A stretch of DNA of 64,000 nt from Bacillota bacterium (GTDB lineage Bacteria; Bacillota; Clostridia; Oscillospirales; Acutalibacteraceae): assembly GCA_023416955.1 (NCBI GenBank), contig JAEZGM010000047.1, positions 22,457 to 86,456 on the forward strand. The letters run 5' to 3'. Below are positions 45,424 to 54,506 of the stretch, piece after piece. Under the pieces are notes generated by a model. It was not told where the DNA came from, ran no database searches, and saw nothing but the letters and a program-made list of their open reading frames with translations. The translations under genes were made by a program, and so were the position numbers. How positions within the stretch are numbered: the stretch's first letter is position 1; every line of letters starts with the position of its first letter.

Positions 45424-46446
45424 ATGACGTATCAGGAAGTTCTCGCAAATGCAAAGAAGAACATGGCGCCGAATTGCCGGGTTTGCAAGGAATGCAGCGG
45501 GCTGGCCTGCCGAGGTGAAATTCCGGGTACGGGCGGCAAGGGCACCGGCAGCGGCTTTATTGTGAATTGCGAATATCTTGCGGGCGTTCATATAAATATG
45601 GATACCATCTATGAGGATCAGGGGCAGGATTCGTCCGTCTCCCTCTTCGGCAGGCAATTTTCAGCACCCGTATTTGCCGCGCCGATCAGCGGACTTGAGA
45701 ATAACTACAATGGTTATCTGTCAGAAAAAACGTATGCGGAAGCTTTGGTAGCCGGCTGCTGTGACACCGGCTGCGCTGCTTTTACCGGCGACGGCGCTCC
45801 CGACAATTACCTGACCGACCCGCTGGAAGCGATTTCGCGGGCAGGCGGTGTTGGCATACCCACAATTAAGCCCTGGGCCAAGGAAACCGTATTTTCTAAA
45901 ATGGATTCAGCTGTAAAGGCTGGGGCCATTGCACTTGCAATGGATATTGACGCGGCGGGATTGCCGCTTTTGGCTGCTGCAGGCAAACCCGTACGCGCCA
46001 AAAGCGTAGAAGAACTGGCTGAAATTCGCGCATATGCACCGGTTCCGTTTGTGCTGAAAGGCATCATGACCGCCCGTAGCGCGGAAAAAGCTGTGAAAGC
46101 GGGCGTTTACGGCATTGTTGTGTCAAACCATGGCGGCCGCGTGATTGACGGAACACCCGCGACTACAGAGATTTTGCCCGAAATTAAGGCCGCCGTTGGC
46201 AGTCAGGTAAAGATTTTTGTAGACGGCGGTATTCGAACCGGCTATGATGTATTTAAGGCAATCGCGCTTGGAGCGGATGCCGTCTTGATCGGCAGGCCTT
46301 ATGTCATCGCGGCTTGTGGCGGCGGTGCGCAAGGAGTTTCACTTTACACACAAAAAGTGATCGCCGAGCTGAAGGATGCCATGAAAATGACCGGGTGTTC
46401 CTCGCTTCAGAGCATTACTGCTGATAAAATACGCCGCTCAAAATGA
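45424..46446 (+). CDS. FMN-dependent alpha-hydroxy-acid oxidizing protein
   Basis: 340 residues, lactate oxidase/glycolate oxidase superfamily TIM barrel: LKGIMTARSAEKAV, VSNHGGRVIDGTPAT and IFVDGGIRTGYDVFKA bind FMN and substrate. The N terminus has a Cys pair cluster (CRVCKECSGLAC) not seen in classical members but usual in the clostridial group. Substrate unproven. Ribosome site GGGAGTAATAAAT. Confidence 0.88.
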   Translation: MTYQEVLANAKKNMAPNCRVCKECSGLACRGEIPGTGGKGTGSGFIVNCEYLAGVHINMDTIYEDQGQDSSVSLFGRQFSAPVFAAPISGLENNYNGYLSEKTYAEALVAGCCDTGCAAFTGDGAPDNYLTDPLEAISRAGGVGIPTIKPWAKETVFSKMDSAVKAGAIALAMDIDAAGLPLLAAAGKPVRAKSVEELAEIRAYAPVPFVLKGIMTARSAEKAVKAGVYGIVVSNHGGRVIDGTPATTEILPEIKAAVGSQVKIFVDGGIRTGYDVFKAIALGADAVLIGRPYVIAACGGGAQGVSLYTQKVIAELKDAMKMTGCSSLQSITADKIRRSK

Positions 46447-46489
46447 AGGCTGCTTCTATAGTCTATTCACTGTAAAGTCGAGGTTTTAA

Positions 46490-47260
46490 ATGAATTTCAG
46501 AATAATCGGAATTATTGGCATGGCTGCCTGCGTTATTTGGTTTGCTGTTTTTTTAAAACGCAAGCCGCAAAAGGCAATCATGATCTGCGTGCTGGCCGCA
46601 TTTGCGATTTTCGCCTCCGCGGCTTTTTTGCCCCCTCAATCCGGTAAAACATCAGAAACACCTTCGTCCGGTACCTCTTCCGGTTCATTAACAGAAACGG
46701 AGCAGGCTCTTTTGCAGCAGGGAGACGGCAAGCCAAAGCCTTACAACGCGGAGTTCATCAGCGGCTTTTACACGCCCGGTATTGATTTTCCTGCCGGGGA
46801 TTATAATCTGACGGTGTTGCAGGGCAATGGAAAAATTTACGTCACCAATCCTTCCGGCGCGGGAAAAACCACCGACTTTAGTAAAAGCGGAGCCAAGGAG
46901 CTGAAAAATATTCACCTGCCCCTCGGAGAAGCAATCTCTGTTTACGGATTAAAGATCAAGCTGGAAAGCGCGGCGGCAGACGGAGGCGTTTTGTCCGAAC
47001 GGGAAAACACCGCGACAAAAACGGTTACCCTTTCCCCCGGCACTTACGAAATCGGACGTGACTTAGACGAAGGCACCTATGATATATCCGCTGTGAAGGG
47101 AACCTGCAAAATTGACTCTGACAGCGAGGGTACTCCTTTTCACGAAACCTTGGATTCACAGGGCGCGGATTACCAAAAGGGATTTCGCAATTTAACGCTT
47201 GATGTCGGCACTACCATCACGGTGGCGGGGTCGTCCGCTCAATTCGTACCAAGTGAATAA
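46490..47260 (+). CDS. Membrane-anchored protein with two GxYxxGxDxxxGxY repeats
   Basis: 256 residues: two membrane helices at about 5-45, a Ser/Thr/Gly linker, then two beta-rich repeats beginning FYTPGIDFPAGDYNL and YEIGRDLDEGTYDIS. Probably an extracellular domain anchored in the membrane. No enzyme motif; function unknown. Starts 45 bases after the FMN oxidase. Confidence 0.8.
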   Translation: MNFRIIGIIGMAACVIWFAVFLKRKPQKAIMICVLAAFAIFASAAFLPPQSGKTSETPSSGTSSGSLTETEQALLQQGDGKPKPYNAEFISGFYTPGIDFPAGDYNLTVLQGNGKIYVTNPSGAGKTTDFSKSGAKELKNIHLPLGEAISVYGLKIKLESAAADGGVLSERENTATKTVTLSPGTYEIGRDLDEGTYDISAVKGTCKIDSDSEGTPFHETLDSQGADYQKGFRNLTLDVGTTITVAGSSAQFVPSE

Positions 47261-47273
47261 TTTGCCCGGATAC

Positions 47274-47322
47274 AAATAAGGTGCTGCAAAATGAATTTCA
47301 TTCATTTTGCAGCACCTTATTT
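47274..47322. terminator. Bidirectional terminator hairpin, GGTGCTGCAAAATG family copy 3
   Basis: Perfect 22-bp stem (AAATAAGGTGCTGCAAAATG plus AA) with a 5-base loop, between convergent genes. The longest stem of the three family members. Confidence 0.88.
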
Positions 47323-47403
47323 ACGGAAAAATTGCTTGTGAGTCATCATTAGAGCCACAAGCAACTTTTCTGGCTTGATTGAGCACAGATTGATGAAATT
47401 ATA

Positions 47404-48432
47404 CTATCTCTTTCTGTGCGGGTATGCCCGTTCGTAAGGTTCCGGAATATACCCGGAAACATTGTACTTTTCAGCCGCCTGTATTGCGAAATAAGGATTG
47501 CGCAGCAATTCCCGGCCATATGCAACAAGATCAGCGCGACCGGTTTGGAGGATTTCCTCCCCCATTTCCGCGTTTGTAATCAGACCCACAGCAATGGTTG
47601 GCTTTGCACATTCGCGCTGGATTTGTTCGGCTAAAGCGACCTGATATCCCGGAAAATCCTTGACACCCGTCGGCAGTAACCCGCCGGAGCTTACATGAAC
47701 AAGATCAACCAGATTGCCGAGCGTATTGACAATTTGCACCATCATGCTGCCGTCAATACCGCCCGGCGTGTAATCATCGGCTGAAACGCGCAGCCATATC
47801 GGCTTTTCCTTTGGCCAGACCGCGCAGACTGCTTCCAGTATTTTCTTAAGAAACCGCACGCGATTTTCAAGGCTCCCGCCGTACTCATCTGTGCGCCGAT
47901 TGGAAAGCGGGGATAAAAACTGATGGATCAGGTATCCGTGTGCTGCGTGAATCTCCAGCCCATCAAAACCTGCCTTATAAGCCCTTGAAGCCGCACTTTG
48001 AAAAGCACTGACGATTTCTGAAATCTGTTCTCTGGTCAATTCACTGGGCATACGGTATTCATCGCTGAACGGAACCGCGCTCGGTGCAAATGGCCCACCG
48101 GAAAGAGAAGTACTTTTTCGTCCGGCATGGTTCAATTGAATCGCAATTTTTGCCCCGTTCAAGTGGCAGGCATCGGCAACCTGCTTCAGTCCCTCAATTT
48201 GCGCATCGTCCCAAATGCCCAAATCCCGGTCTGAGATTCTTCCTTCCGGAATTACCCCGGTGGACTCGACAATAATCAGGCCAACACCTCCGATTGCCCT
48301 CGCAGCATAATGAGAAATATGAAAAGCAGTCGGAATCGCGTCTGATGATGCCTGGTACATACACATAGGCGGCATGACAATTCTGTTTTTCAATGTCATA
48401 TCTTTTATCGAAAATTTTTCAAACAACTTCAT
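47404..48432 (-). CDS. namA: NADPH dehydrogenase NamA (Old Yellow Enzyme)
   Basis: 342 residues, OYE family. PPMCMYQA carries the YqjM-type regulatory Cys, EIHAAHGYLIHQFLSP contains the substrate-binding His pair and the GGSLENRVRF loop is typical. It reduces activated C=C bonds. Stand-alone; its 3' end is converging on the hairpin at 47.3 kb. Confidence 0.95.
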   Translation of the reverse strand: MKLFEKFSIKDMTLKNRIVMPPMCMYQASSDAIPTAFHISHYAARAIGGVGLIIVESTGVIPEGRISDRDLGIWDDAQIEGLKQVADACHLNGAKIAIQLNHAGRKSTSLSGGPFAPSAVPFSDEYRMPSELTREQISEIVSAFQSAASRAYKAGFDGLEIHAAHGYLIHQFLSPLSNRRTDEYGGSLENRVRFLKKILEAVCAVWPKEKPIWLRVSADDYTPGGIDGSMMVQIVNTLGNLVDLVHVSSGGLLPTGVKDFPGYQVALAEQIQRECAKPTIAVGLITNAEMGEEILQTGRADLVAYGRELLRNPYFAIQAAEKYNVSGYIPEPYERAYPHRKR

Positions 48433-48610
48433 TTAAACACAACCTTTCTATTTGAATGATCTATTGTTTATTTTTATTATACCCCATAGGTATCTCTAAA
48501 TAAAATACTGAACTTCCATAAATTGAAAGCTGTTTCTCGTTTAATATTATGCGATTCAGCTGAACAGAATGCTCTGCCTACTTTCAGGCTGCACAGGTGA
48601 TCAATTAAAA

Positions 48611-48639
48611 ACAGCGTCCTGTTAAATAACAGACGCTGT
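48611..48639 (-). terminator. Terminator after the cupin gene
   Basis: ACAGCGTC / GACGCTGT stem with additional TGTT/AACA pairing, on the minus strand followed by TTTTTAATT. Confidence 0.75.
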
Positions 48640-48661
48640 GCAGGTGTTAGGCTCTCCGCAT

Positions 48662-49111
48662 TCATTTTTCAGCTGCTTCCGCATCGGCTTTGGTTTTTTG
48701 CACTGTGCCCCAAGGATGATGCGGCGGGGCATAAATCGAATACAATTTTAACGGAATATTTCCTGTATTGATAATATTGTGCCACGTCCCGACGGGTATA
48801 AAAATGGCATCATTGGTACAAATACAGGCTTCTAAATCCACATTACCTTTACTTTTTCCCATTCTTACAATCCCGTGCCCCTGTTCAATTCGAATAAACT
48901 GATCGGTATCAGGATGCATTTCAAGACCGATATCCTGCCCAACCTTTATGCACATTAATGTGAGCTGTAAATGCGTTCCTGTCCACAAAGCAGTCCGAAA
49001 AGTATTATTTCTTCTGACAGCTCTTTCAATGTTTACGACAAAAGGATTTGGACCCTTGTCACTTAACTCTTTTTTGCTGCAACTATTCTCATCAAAACCC
49101 TTGTCATTCAT
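48662..49111 (-). CDS. Cupin-domain protein
   Basis: 149 residues, single cupin barrel. Metal-ligand positions in EMHPDTDQFIRIEQG and the second motif PVGTWHNIINTG are conserved. Probably a metal-bound sugar or small-molecule enzyme of unknown substrate. Its upstream region carries the palindrome ATGAACGTTCAT (49,192-49,203), a possible operator. Confidence 0.9.
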   Translation of the reverse strand: MNDKGFDENSCSKKELSDKGPNPFVVNIERAVRRNNTFRTALWTGTHLQLTLMCIKVGQDIGLEMHPDTDQFIRIEQGHGIVRMGKSKGNVDLEACICTNDAIFIPVGTWHNIINTGNIPLKLYSIYAPPHHPWGTVQKTKADAEAAEK

Positions 49112-49240
49112 GATAAGTTACTCCTTCCACAGGTGATGTACGCTATCATATGTATACTTTCCCAGAAAAGTACCCGGTAAAGGAGTTCATTCATGAACGT
49201 TCATAAGTAAAACAACAGAAGTATGCCATACATTACAGAA

Positions 49241-49275
49241 ATCCCGAAGGCTGCATTAGTGCCGGCCTCCGGGAT
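49241..49275 (-). terminator. Terminator after the TipAS-type MerR gene
   Basis: ATCCCG(A)AGG / CCTCCGGGAT stem, 14 bases 3' of the stop on the minus strand. Confidence 0.75.
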
Positions 49276-49288
49276 TCTCTATAAATTG

Positions 49289-50023
49289 TTATTTTTTCTG
49301 CCTCTCCGCATATATTTTCATTGCTTCCGAAAGAAACGCGGAAAGTCCATTCCCATATTGGTCAATGTTTTCAGTAAACCTTGAATCCGTGACGTACAGC
49401 TGACCGACCCCGGCGAAGGCGTCCGGAGTGTAGTGATAACCAAAGTTTTCATTAAAATACCGGTACATTTTACACATTGCTTTTTGTGCAACATCCGAAT
49501 CCGGCCGCTCGTTTTGAATTTCAGCCAACCCGCGAAACAGGCTATCCATTCCTTGGGCAAACGAATTTCTTTCTTCCACATTCAACGACGATATATGCGC
49601 GACAGCATCGTCGCCCCAACGGCGGCGAGCCTCCTCCTCATAGGGATTATTGGTCATATCAAACCCGCCGAACTTTTCTGTCAGGCTCATTGTAATTTCT
49701 CCTCTCATGGATTGCATCGATTTGTTCAGTGTATCAAGCATAACCTCTATACGCTTTTTCTCATGCAAAAGGTATTTTTTCTGCAGTTGAAATGCTTCTT
49801 CCCGATTAAACGAGGGGCTGTGAAGCAATTTCTGAATTTTTGCCAGAGGGAATCCACATTCTTTAAAGAACAGGATCTGCTGCAGCTGATCCATATCATC
49901 ATCCGAGTATTCGCGATATCCGTTCTCCTGATTTCTGTTTGGGCAGAGCAAACCGATCTCATCATAGTGATGAAGCGTGCGCACGCTGATACCGGTTAAT
50001 TTTGCTGCTTCTTTCGCGTTCAT
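49289..50023 (-). CDS. MerR-family regulator with TipAS domain
   Basis: About 244 residues. N-terminal MerR winged helix (AAKLTGISVRTLHHYDEIGLL), long dimer helix, then a TipAS drug-recognition domain (about 115-240) as in TipA/Mta-type sensors. It should activate its own promoter and/or a transporter in response to bound drugs. ATG at 50,023 follows GGAGGG. No transporter adjoins. Confidence 0.93.
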   Translation of the reverse strand: MNAKEAAKLTGISVRTLHHYDEIGLLCPNRNQENGYREYSDDDMDQLQQILFFKECGFPLAKIQKLLHSPSFNREEAFQLQKKYLLHEKKRIEVMLDTLNKSMQSMRGEITMSLTEKFGGFDMTNNPYEEEARRRWGDDAVAHISSLNVEERNSFAQGMDSLFRGLAEIQNERPDSDVAQKAMCKMYRYFNENFGYHYTPDAFAGVGQLYVTDSRFTENIDQYGNGLSAFLSEAMKIYAERQKK

Positions 50024-50048
50024 GGTTGCTTCCCTCCTTGCAAAAACC

Positions 50049-50079
50049 ATTATAAGCTATTACGCTGCATCATAGTCAA
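50049..50079 (-). promoter_or_regulatory. MerR-type promoter with 19-bp spacer (TipAS gene)
   Basis: TTGACT (50,074-50,079) and TATAAT (50,049-50,054) on the minus strand, separated by exactly 19 bases. Overlong spacers of this kind are activated by MerR-family proteins through DNA distortion, so autoregulation is likely. Confidence 0.8.
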
Positions 50080-50177
50080 GGGCTTTTTATAAATATTTTA
50101 ATTCCCGTAAAAGAGTTCAATATCATTTTTATATAGTTGAAAGGCCTGCCATGATTTTTACCTTCTTTCTAAATAAG

Positions 50178-50206
50178 AAAACCGCCTGCATACAACAGAC
50201 GGTTTC
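50178..50206 (-). terminator. Terminator after the GyrI-type MerR gene
   Basis: AAACCG(C)CTG / CAGACGGTTT stem, 10 bases 3' of the gene end on the minus strand, followed by TTCTTATTT. Confidence 0.75.
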
Positions 50207-50216
50207 TCATCAAAAA

Positions 50217-51035
50217 TTATTTCTTTTTAACAGCATAGCAGACCTCGGTAACATATTCATCGGGATTCTGTGTTTGATTGGGGCTGACATGGTAGATGCA
50301 GAACATCATACCGTCAAACTCGTAGCCGTTATCCTGCACCCAGTCCGCAACGGCATGGTTCACAACGGTTAGCTGATCGTAGCTACCTCTGTAGGTGGCG
50401 GAAGCAATCTCCACCGCTGGTTCGGTCTTAAACACTACATTTTCTGTGTTTTTATAGATACCTTTGACGGTCATCTGTACTTCCACATCCACGTCGCTCT
50501 CCTTATAGCCATCGTCGTGGAAGATGGCAAGGCTGTTGCAATTCTCGGCAATCTGCATCCCCAAAGAAGCAGTTTCGGTCATCATGATGCCCCACAGCAT
50601 TCCCTCATAATTGTAGGCGGGAATAACTTTGCGCACACTGGCGACATAGCGCTCTGGCATAGTCTTTACGATCACATTGTAACTCATAGCGGTATCATCC
50701 CTTCTCAGCCTTTTTATAGCTGTGTCAAGGAGCAGCAAACGATGGCTCAGTTCTTCAGATTCAGCTGTAATTTCTACCTGCTTTATTTTTAGAAATTCAG
50801 CAAGTAACTGCGGATTATCATAGCTTTTTAAAATTTCACCAATCGCAGACAGACTAAAGCCCATATCCTTCAAAGCAGTTATTCTTCCGGCCACCGGGAG
50901 CTGATCCTCACCATAGTAACGATAGCCGGTAGAGTCATCGATAGTCTTGGGCATAAGCAAACCGATCTCATCATAATGCCTTAGCATTCGTATACTGATC
51001 CTTGATAATTTTGAAAAATAACCTATTCTTAACAT
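50217..51035 (-). CDS. MerR-family regulator with GyrI-like effector domain
   Basis: 272 residues. MerR winged helix (FSKLSRISIRMLRHYDEIGLL), dimer helix, then a GyrI/BmrR-type small-molecule-binding domain (about 120-270). It resembles BltR/BmrR multidrug sensors. No efflux pump adjoins it, so the target is its own promoter or a distant gene. It and the TipAS gene lie in tandem on the same strand. Confidence 0.93.
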   Translation of the reverse strand: MLRIGYFSKLSRISIRMLRHYDEIGLLMPKTIDDSTGYRYYGEDQLPVAGRITALKDMGFSLSAIGEILKSYDNPQLLAEFLKIKQVEITAESEELSHRLLLLDTAIKRLRRDDTAMSYNVIVKTMPERYVASVRKVIPAYNYEGMLWGIMMTETASLGMQIAENCNSLAIFHDDGYKESDVDVEVQMTVKGIYKNTENVVFKTEPAVEIASATYRGSYDQLTVVNHAVADWVQDNGYEFDGMMFCIYHVSPNQTQNPDEYVTEVCYAVKKK

Positions 51036-51077
51036 TCTTATTTCCTCACATATATGTGTATTTTTGAGCTCATCTTT

Positions 51078-51108
51078 ATTTTAGAGTATACCATAATGTG
51101 AGAGTCAA
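51078..51108 (-). promoter_or_regulatory. MerR-type promoter with 19-bp spacer (GyrI-type gene)
   Basis: TTGACT (51,103-51,108) and TAAAAT (51,078-51,083) on the minus strand, spacer 19 bases, about 45 bases upstream of the start codon. Same architecture as the promoter at 50,049. Confidence 0.78.
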
Positions 51109-51169
51109 TAGGAAATTTTCATATTATCGCCCACTAGCTTTTCCAAACAGATTTCTCTTAAGCAACAGC

Positions 51170-51201
51170 CGGGCAGCCAGCGCTTTTGCGCCGGCTGCCC
51201 G
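51170..51201 (-). terminator. Terminator after the GH31 gene
   Basis: CGGGCAGCCAGCGC / GCGCCGGCTGCCCG, 14-bp stem with one mismatch and a TTTT loop, about 36 bases 3' of the GH31 stop. Confidence 0.85.
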
Positions 51202-51237
51202 AAAATCGAAATTTAGCACGCTCCCATGATTATGATA

Positions 51238-53223
51238 TCACTTATGAACCTTTCTGAAAACAGGCATATCATCTATGGGCGCGTCGCATTGGATTGTTTG
51301 GCCGCCATTGTACTCTTCCCCGTCGCTCAGACTTTTCCATACGCCGGCGGGCAGATATACGTTCCTTGAAAATTGATTTGCGTTCAGCACCGGCGCAACC
51401 AGATATTCCGGGCCAAACATATATTGATCGCTAATTTCCCAGCACTTTTTATCCTGCGGAAATTCATAGAACATCGTCCTCATCAGCGGCGCGCCTGTCT
51501 CACTGGCTTTCTTCATAAGGTCGAGAATATACGGCTTGAGAGAAAGACGAAGCTTCAGATATTTTTTCATGATTTCAAAGGCTTCGTCGCCGTAGCACCA
51601 CAGTTCGTTGGGCTGGCCCGTAAACAGGTAGCCTCCGCCGTAATCCTGATCTGAAAGCGGAGGGATATCGTGAGGATCTCTGTCACCGTGCATTCTTAAT
51701 ACAGGGCTGAAAACCGCAAACTGAAACCACCTGATCAGAAGCTGAATAAACTCCGGGTCGTTGACATCTCCGCCCATAAAGCCGCCGATGTCGGTCGTCC
51801 ACCATGGGATACCGGCCAGACCGATATTCAATCCTCCCATCAGTTGGTCGCGGAAGCACTCGAACGTGCTGCGAACGTCGCCGGACCATACAAGCGCGGC
51901 ATACTTCTGACTCCCGGCCCAAGCACTGCGCACAAGATTGACAATATCCGGCTGGTTTTCGGCTTTCATCCCGTCATAAAAGGTCTTTGCGTACATCAGC
52001 GGGTAAATATTGCTAACTTTTAAAGCGGGCCCCAAATAATACCGATAATTATCAAAGTCATATACGGCGAAATCTGGCTCTGCGTTGTCCAGCCAGAACA
52101 TATCGATTCCATACCTATAATAGTTTTCCCTGCATTTTTCCCACACAAAGCTTCTTGCTTCCGGGTTCATTGCATCAAAGGAAACGCAGTCACCGTTAAA
52201 ATCATAGGTTTGTATTGTGCCTCTCTCTGTGCGGATCAGCAGCCCTTTCTCATACATTTCCTCAAAATTCTCACTCTTGCGGTCAACAGACGGCCACACG
52301 GAAACCATGACGCGTATACCCATGGAGTGCAGCTCGTCTACCATAGCCTTTGGATTCGGCCAATACTCCGGGTCAAATTGCCAATCACCCTGCCGCGTCC
52401 AATGGAAGAAGTCGATCACGATAACATCCAACGGAATACCCAGCTCATGATATTTTCGAGCCACTTCGAGGGTTTCCTCCTGCGTACGATAACGCAGCTT
52501 GCACTGCCATAGCCCAAGCACATTTTCCGGCATCATGGGGGGACGCCCGGTAATCTCCGTATAGTTCTTGACGATAAGAGCCGGCGAATCGTCCGCCGTA
52601 ACCCAGTAATCCATCTGATCGGTCGCTTCGGCGTGCCATTCGGTATAGTTATTCCCGAATGTGACCTTTCCGACAGCCGGATTATTCCACAGGAATCCGT
52701 ACCCTAAATTGGAAAGGGCAAATGGAATAGATATTTGGGAATTTCTCTGGGCTAATTCCAGAATGCATCCTTTCTGGTTCATATAGGCGTGCTGATATTG
52801 TCCCATGCCGTAAATCTTTTCTGAATCGCTGCCCTCAAACCGGACATTAAGGCTGTAATCGCCGCCGATGATCGGCTTGAATTCGCGTGCGACAACCTTC
52901 AGGCAGCTGCTCTCCATGCTTTCCGTACCAAAGTAACTGCGGTAATATTCCCTGAGGATCATTTCACTTCCCTTATAAAACGTGATGACCCCGACAGCAT
53001 TGACGCGAGCCCGCAGGATTCCGTTTTGTATGGAGGCTTCATCTTCGCCGATAGAAATTTCGGAATTTCCGGCAGCGGTGTTGCTCAGCGCCCAATTGTT
53101 GCTGCTGAAAGCAGGATACAGTGTGGAGCGCACGCGCAAAGCGTTATTCCCCCACGGCTCAATCCTCAGCGTCTCGTTTTGCCGCTTGCAAATCAAGGCT
53201 TTCTCCTCTTTGATAAAAAACAT
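51238..53223 (-). CDS. GH31 alpha-glycosidase (alpha-xylosidase/glucosidase type)
   Basis: 661 residues: N-terminal beta-sandwich (to about 200), TIM barrel with the nucleophile region DMFWLDNAEPDF and acid/base near WSGDVRSTF, then two C-terminal beta domains. GH31 enzymes release alpha-linked glucose or xylose. No signal peptide, so it acts on imported oligosaccharides. It is divergent from an AraC regulator that probably controls it. Substrate uncertain. Confidence 0.93.
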   Translation of the reverse strand: MFFIKEEKALICKRQNETLRIEPWGNNALRVRSTLYPAFSSNNWALSNTAAGNSEISIGEDEASIQNGILRARVNAVGVITFYKGSEMILREYYRSYFGTESMESSCLKVVAREFKPIIGGDYSLNVRFEGSDSEKIYGMGQYQHAYMNQKGCILELAQRNSQISIPFALSNLGYGFLWNNPAVGKVTFGNNYTEWHAEATDQMDYWVTADDSPALIVKNYTEITGRPPMMPENVLGLWQCKLRYRTQEETLEVARKYHELGIPLDVIVIDFFHWTRQGDWQFDPEYWPNPKAMVDELHSMGIRVMVSVWPSVDRKSENFEEMYEKGLLIRTERGTIQTYDFNGDCVSFDAMNPEARSFVWEKCRENYYRYGIDMFWLDNAEPDFAVYDFDNYRYYLGPALKVSNIYPLMYAKTFYDGMKAENQPDIVNLVRSAWAGSQKYAALVWSGDVRSTFECFRDQLMGGLNIGLAGIPWWTTDIGGFMGGDVNDPEFIQLLIRWFQFAVFSPVLRMHGDRDPHDIPPLSDQDYGGGYLFTGQPNELWCYGDEAFEIMKKYLKLRLSLKPYILDLMKKASETGAPLMRTMFYEFPQDKKCWEISDQYMFGPEYLVAPVLNANQFSRNVYLPAGVWKSLSDGEEYNGGQTIQCDAPIDDMPVFRKVHK

Positions 53224-53271
53224 GATTGCACCTCAATTCATTATAATGTATACTAACACTATAATGATTTC

Positions 53272-53299
53272 AATATTGATATTCTTTAATAATATTGAT
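53272..53299. promoter_or_regulatory. Candidate AraC operator: direct repeat AATATTGAT
   Basis: AATATTGAT occurs at 53,272 and 53,291, 19 bases apart, in the 128-bp gap between the divergent GH31 and AraC genes. Direct repeats spaced by about two helical turns fit AraC-type binding. Inference only. Confidence 0.45.
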
Positions 53300-53351
53300 G
53301 AAAACTAACACAATTCTGATATACTTATGTTCCGATCATAGGAGGAGATTT

Positions 53352-54239
53352 ATGGATCGAAATCTGCTTAAAGAAAAGATCCCCCACGGAGACAATCTCT
53401 TCCCGTTGGAGGTTCATGAATTTGAAACGGACATACGGGTAAACGAAAGGCTTGACTGCCACTGGCATGAAGAATTCGAGTTCCTTGCTGTTACGGAGGG
53501 CGGAGCGGATTTTCATATTGACGCCGCAAGCTATCGCGTATTTGCGGGCGAAGTGCTATTTGTCAATTCCAACCGCCTGCATTCCGCGACTTCCATAGAA
53601 AATATGCCCTGCAGCTTCTTTGCCACTGTTTTCAGCCCCTCCCTACTCGTTGGTTTTGCGAACGACAGCATTCAGCAGAAGTATTTTAATCCGGTTTTGA
53701 ATTCCGAAATTTCTTTCCCGGAGCATATAAAGCCATGCACGGACTGGGAAAAGGCAATCATTTTCATACTGTCCGAGATCAAAAATGCTTATCTGAAAAA
53801 AGACGCCGCGTATGAACTTTGTATCAAGGCAAAACTCTATGAGATCTGGTATCTGCTCTGTGCTAACTCAAATTGTAAAGACAGAGGTCTCAAAAACAAT
53901 GATTACCGCGTAAGCAGAATCAAATCCATACTGGAATACATCAACGGAAATTACAACAGGGAAATCGTGCTTTCTGATCTTGCCGACACCTTTCACATGA
54001 GTGAAGGCTACTTCTGTAAATTTTTTAAATTGATGGTAAAAATGTCCGTTGTGGACTATATTAATTCCTACCGTATCAACGTCAGCGTCGCATTGCTGAA
54101 AAATACGGATAAAGAAATCGGCGAAATCGCGAGTATGGCAGGCTTTAACAACATCAGCTATTTTAATAAGATTTTCCGTAAATATATGCATTGCACGCCC
54201 ACTGAATTTCGCCGTGGCATAGAGTATTCACCGTTTTAA
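53352..54239 (+). CDS. AraC-family transcriptional regulator
   Basis: About 295 residues: N-terminal cupin-like effector domain (CHWHEEFEFLAVTEG) and two C-terminal helix-turn-helix motifs (LADTFHMSEGYFCKFFK and IASMAGFNNISYFNKIFRK). The ATG at 53,352 is preceded by AGGAGG; an upstream in-frame ATG lacks such a site. It likely activates the divergent GH31 gene on its sugar inducer. Confidence 0.94.
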   Translation: MDRNLLKEKIPHGDNLFPLEVHEFETDIRVNERLDCHWHEEFEFLAVTEGGADFHIDAASYRVFAGEVLFVNSNRLHSATSIENMPCSFFATVFSPSLLVGFANDSIQQKYFNPVLNSEISFPEHIKPCTDWEKAIIFILSEIKNAYLKKDAAYELCIKAKLYEIWYLLCANSNCKDRGLKNNDYRVSRIKSILEYINGNYNREIVLSDLADTFHMSEGYFCKFFKLMVKMSVVDYINSYRINVSVALLKNTDKEIGEIASMAGFNNISYFNKIFRKYMHCTPTEFRRGIEYSPF

Positions 54240-54279
54240 GAGGCACGTATTCCGGTTTATCAAATTATAAAAATTATAA

Positions 54280-54320
54280 AAACCCGAAAAGCCGACATCA
54301 ATTTGGCTTTTCGGGCTTTT
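54280..54320 (+). terminator. Terminator after the AraC gene
   Basis: CCCGAAAAGCC / GGCTTTTCGGG 11-bp stem with an 11-base loop and a TTTT tail. Confidence 0.85.
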
Positions 54321-54506
54321 CAGTAGCGAGGCTGGTCAAAATATTGATTCTGAATTATGCTTAAAATCAAACCATAAACTGAAATTTAGCGAGCCACACA
54401 CCTATAATACTTTCCTATTGTAACTATATTTGCGCCTTTACATTCATAAGGTACTTCTTTTAATAGATAGTCCTAATAATCAACGTGAAAAGCCAAAATT
54501 GCATTT

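Noticed and set aside
48477..48665. 62-codon frame overlapping the end of the cupin gene
   Set aside because: It runs through a terminator hairpin, has no ribosome site of its own and no recognisable sequence.
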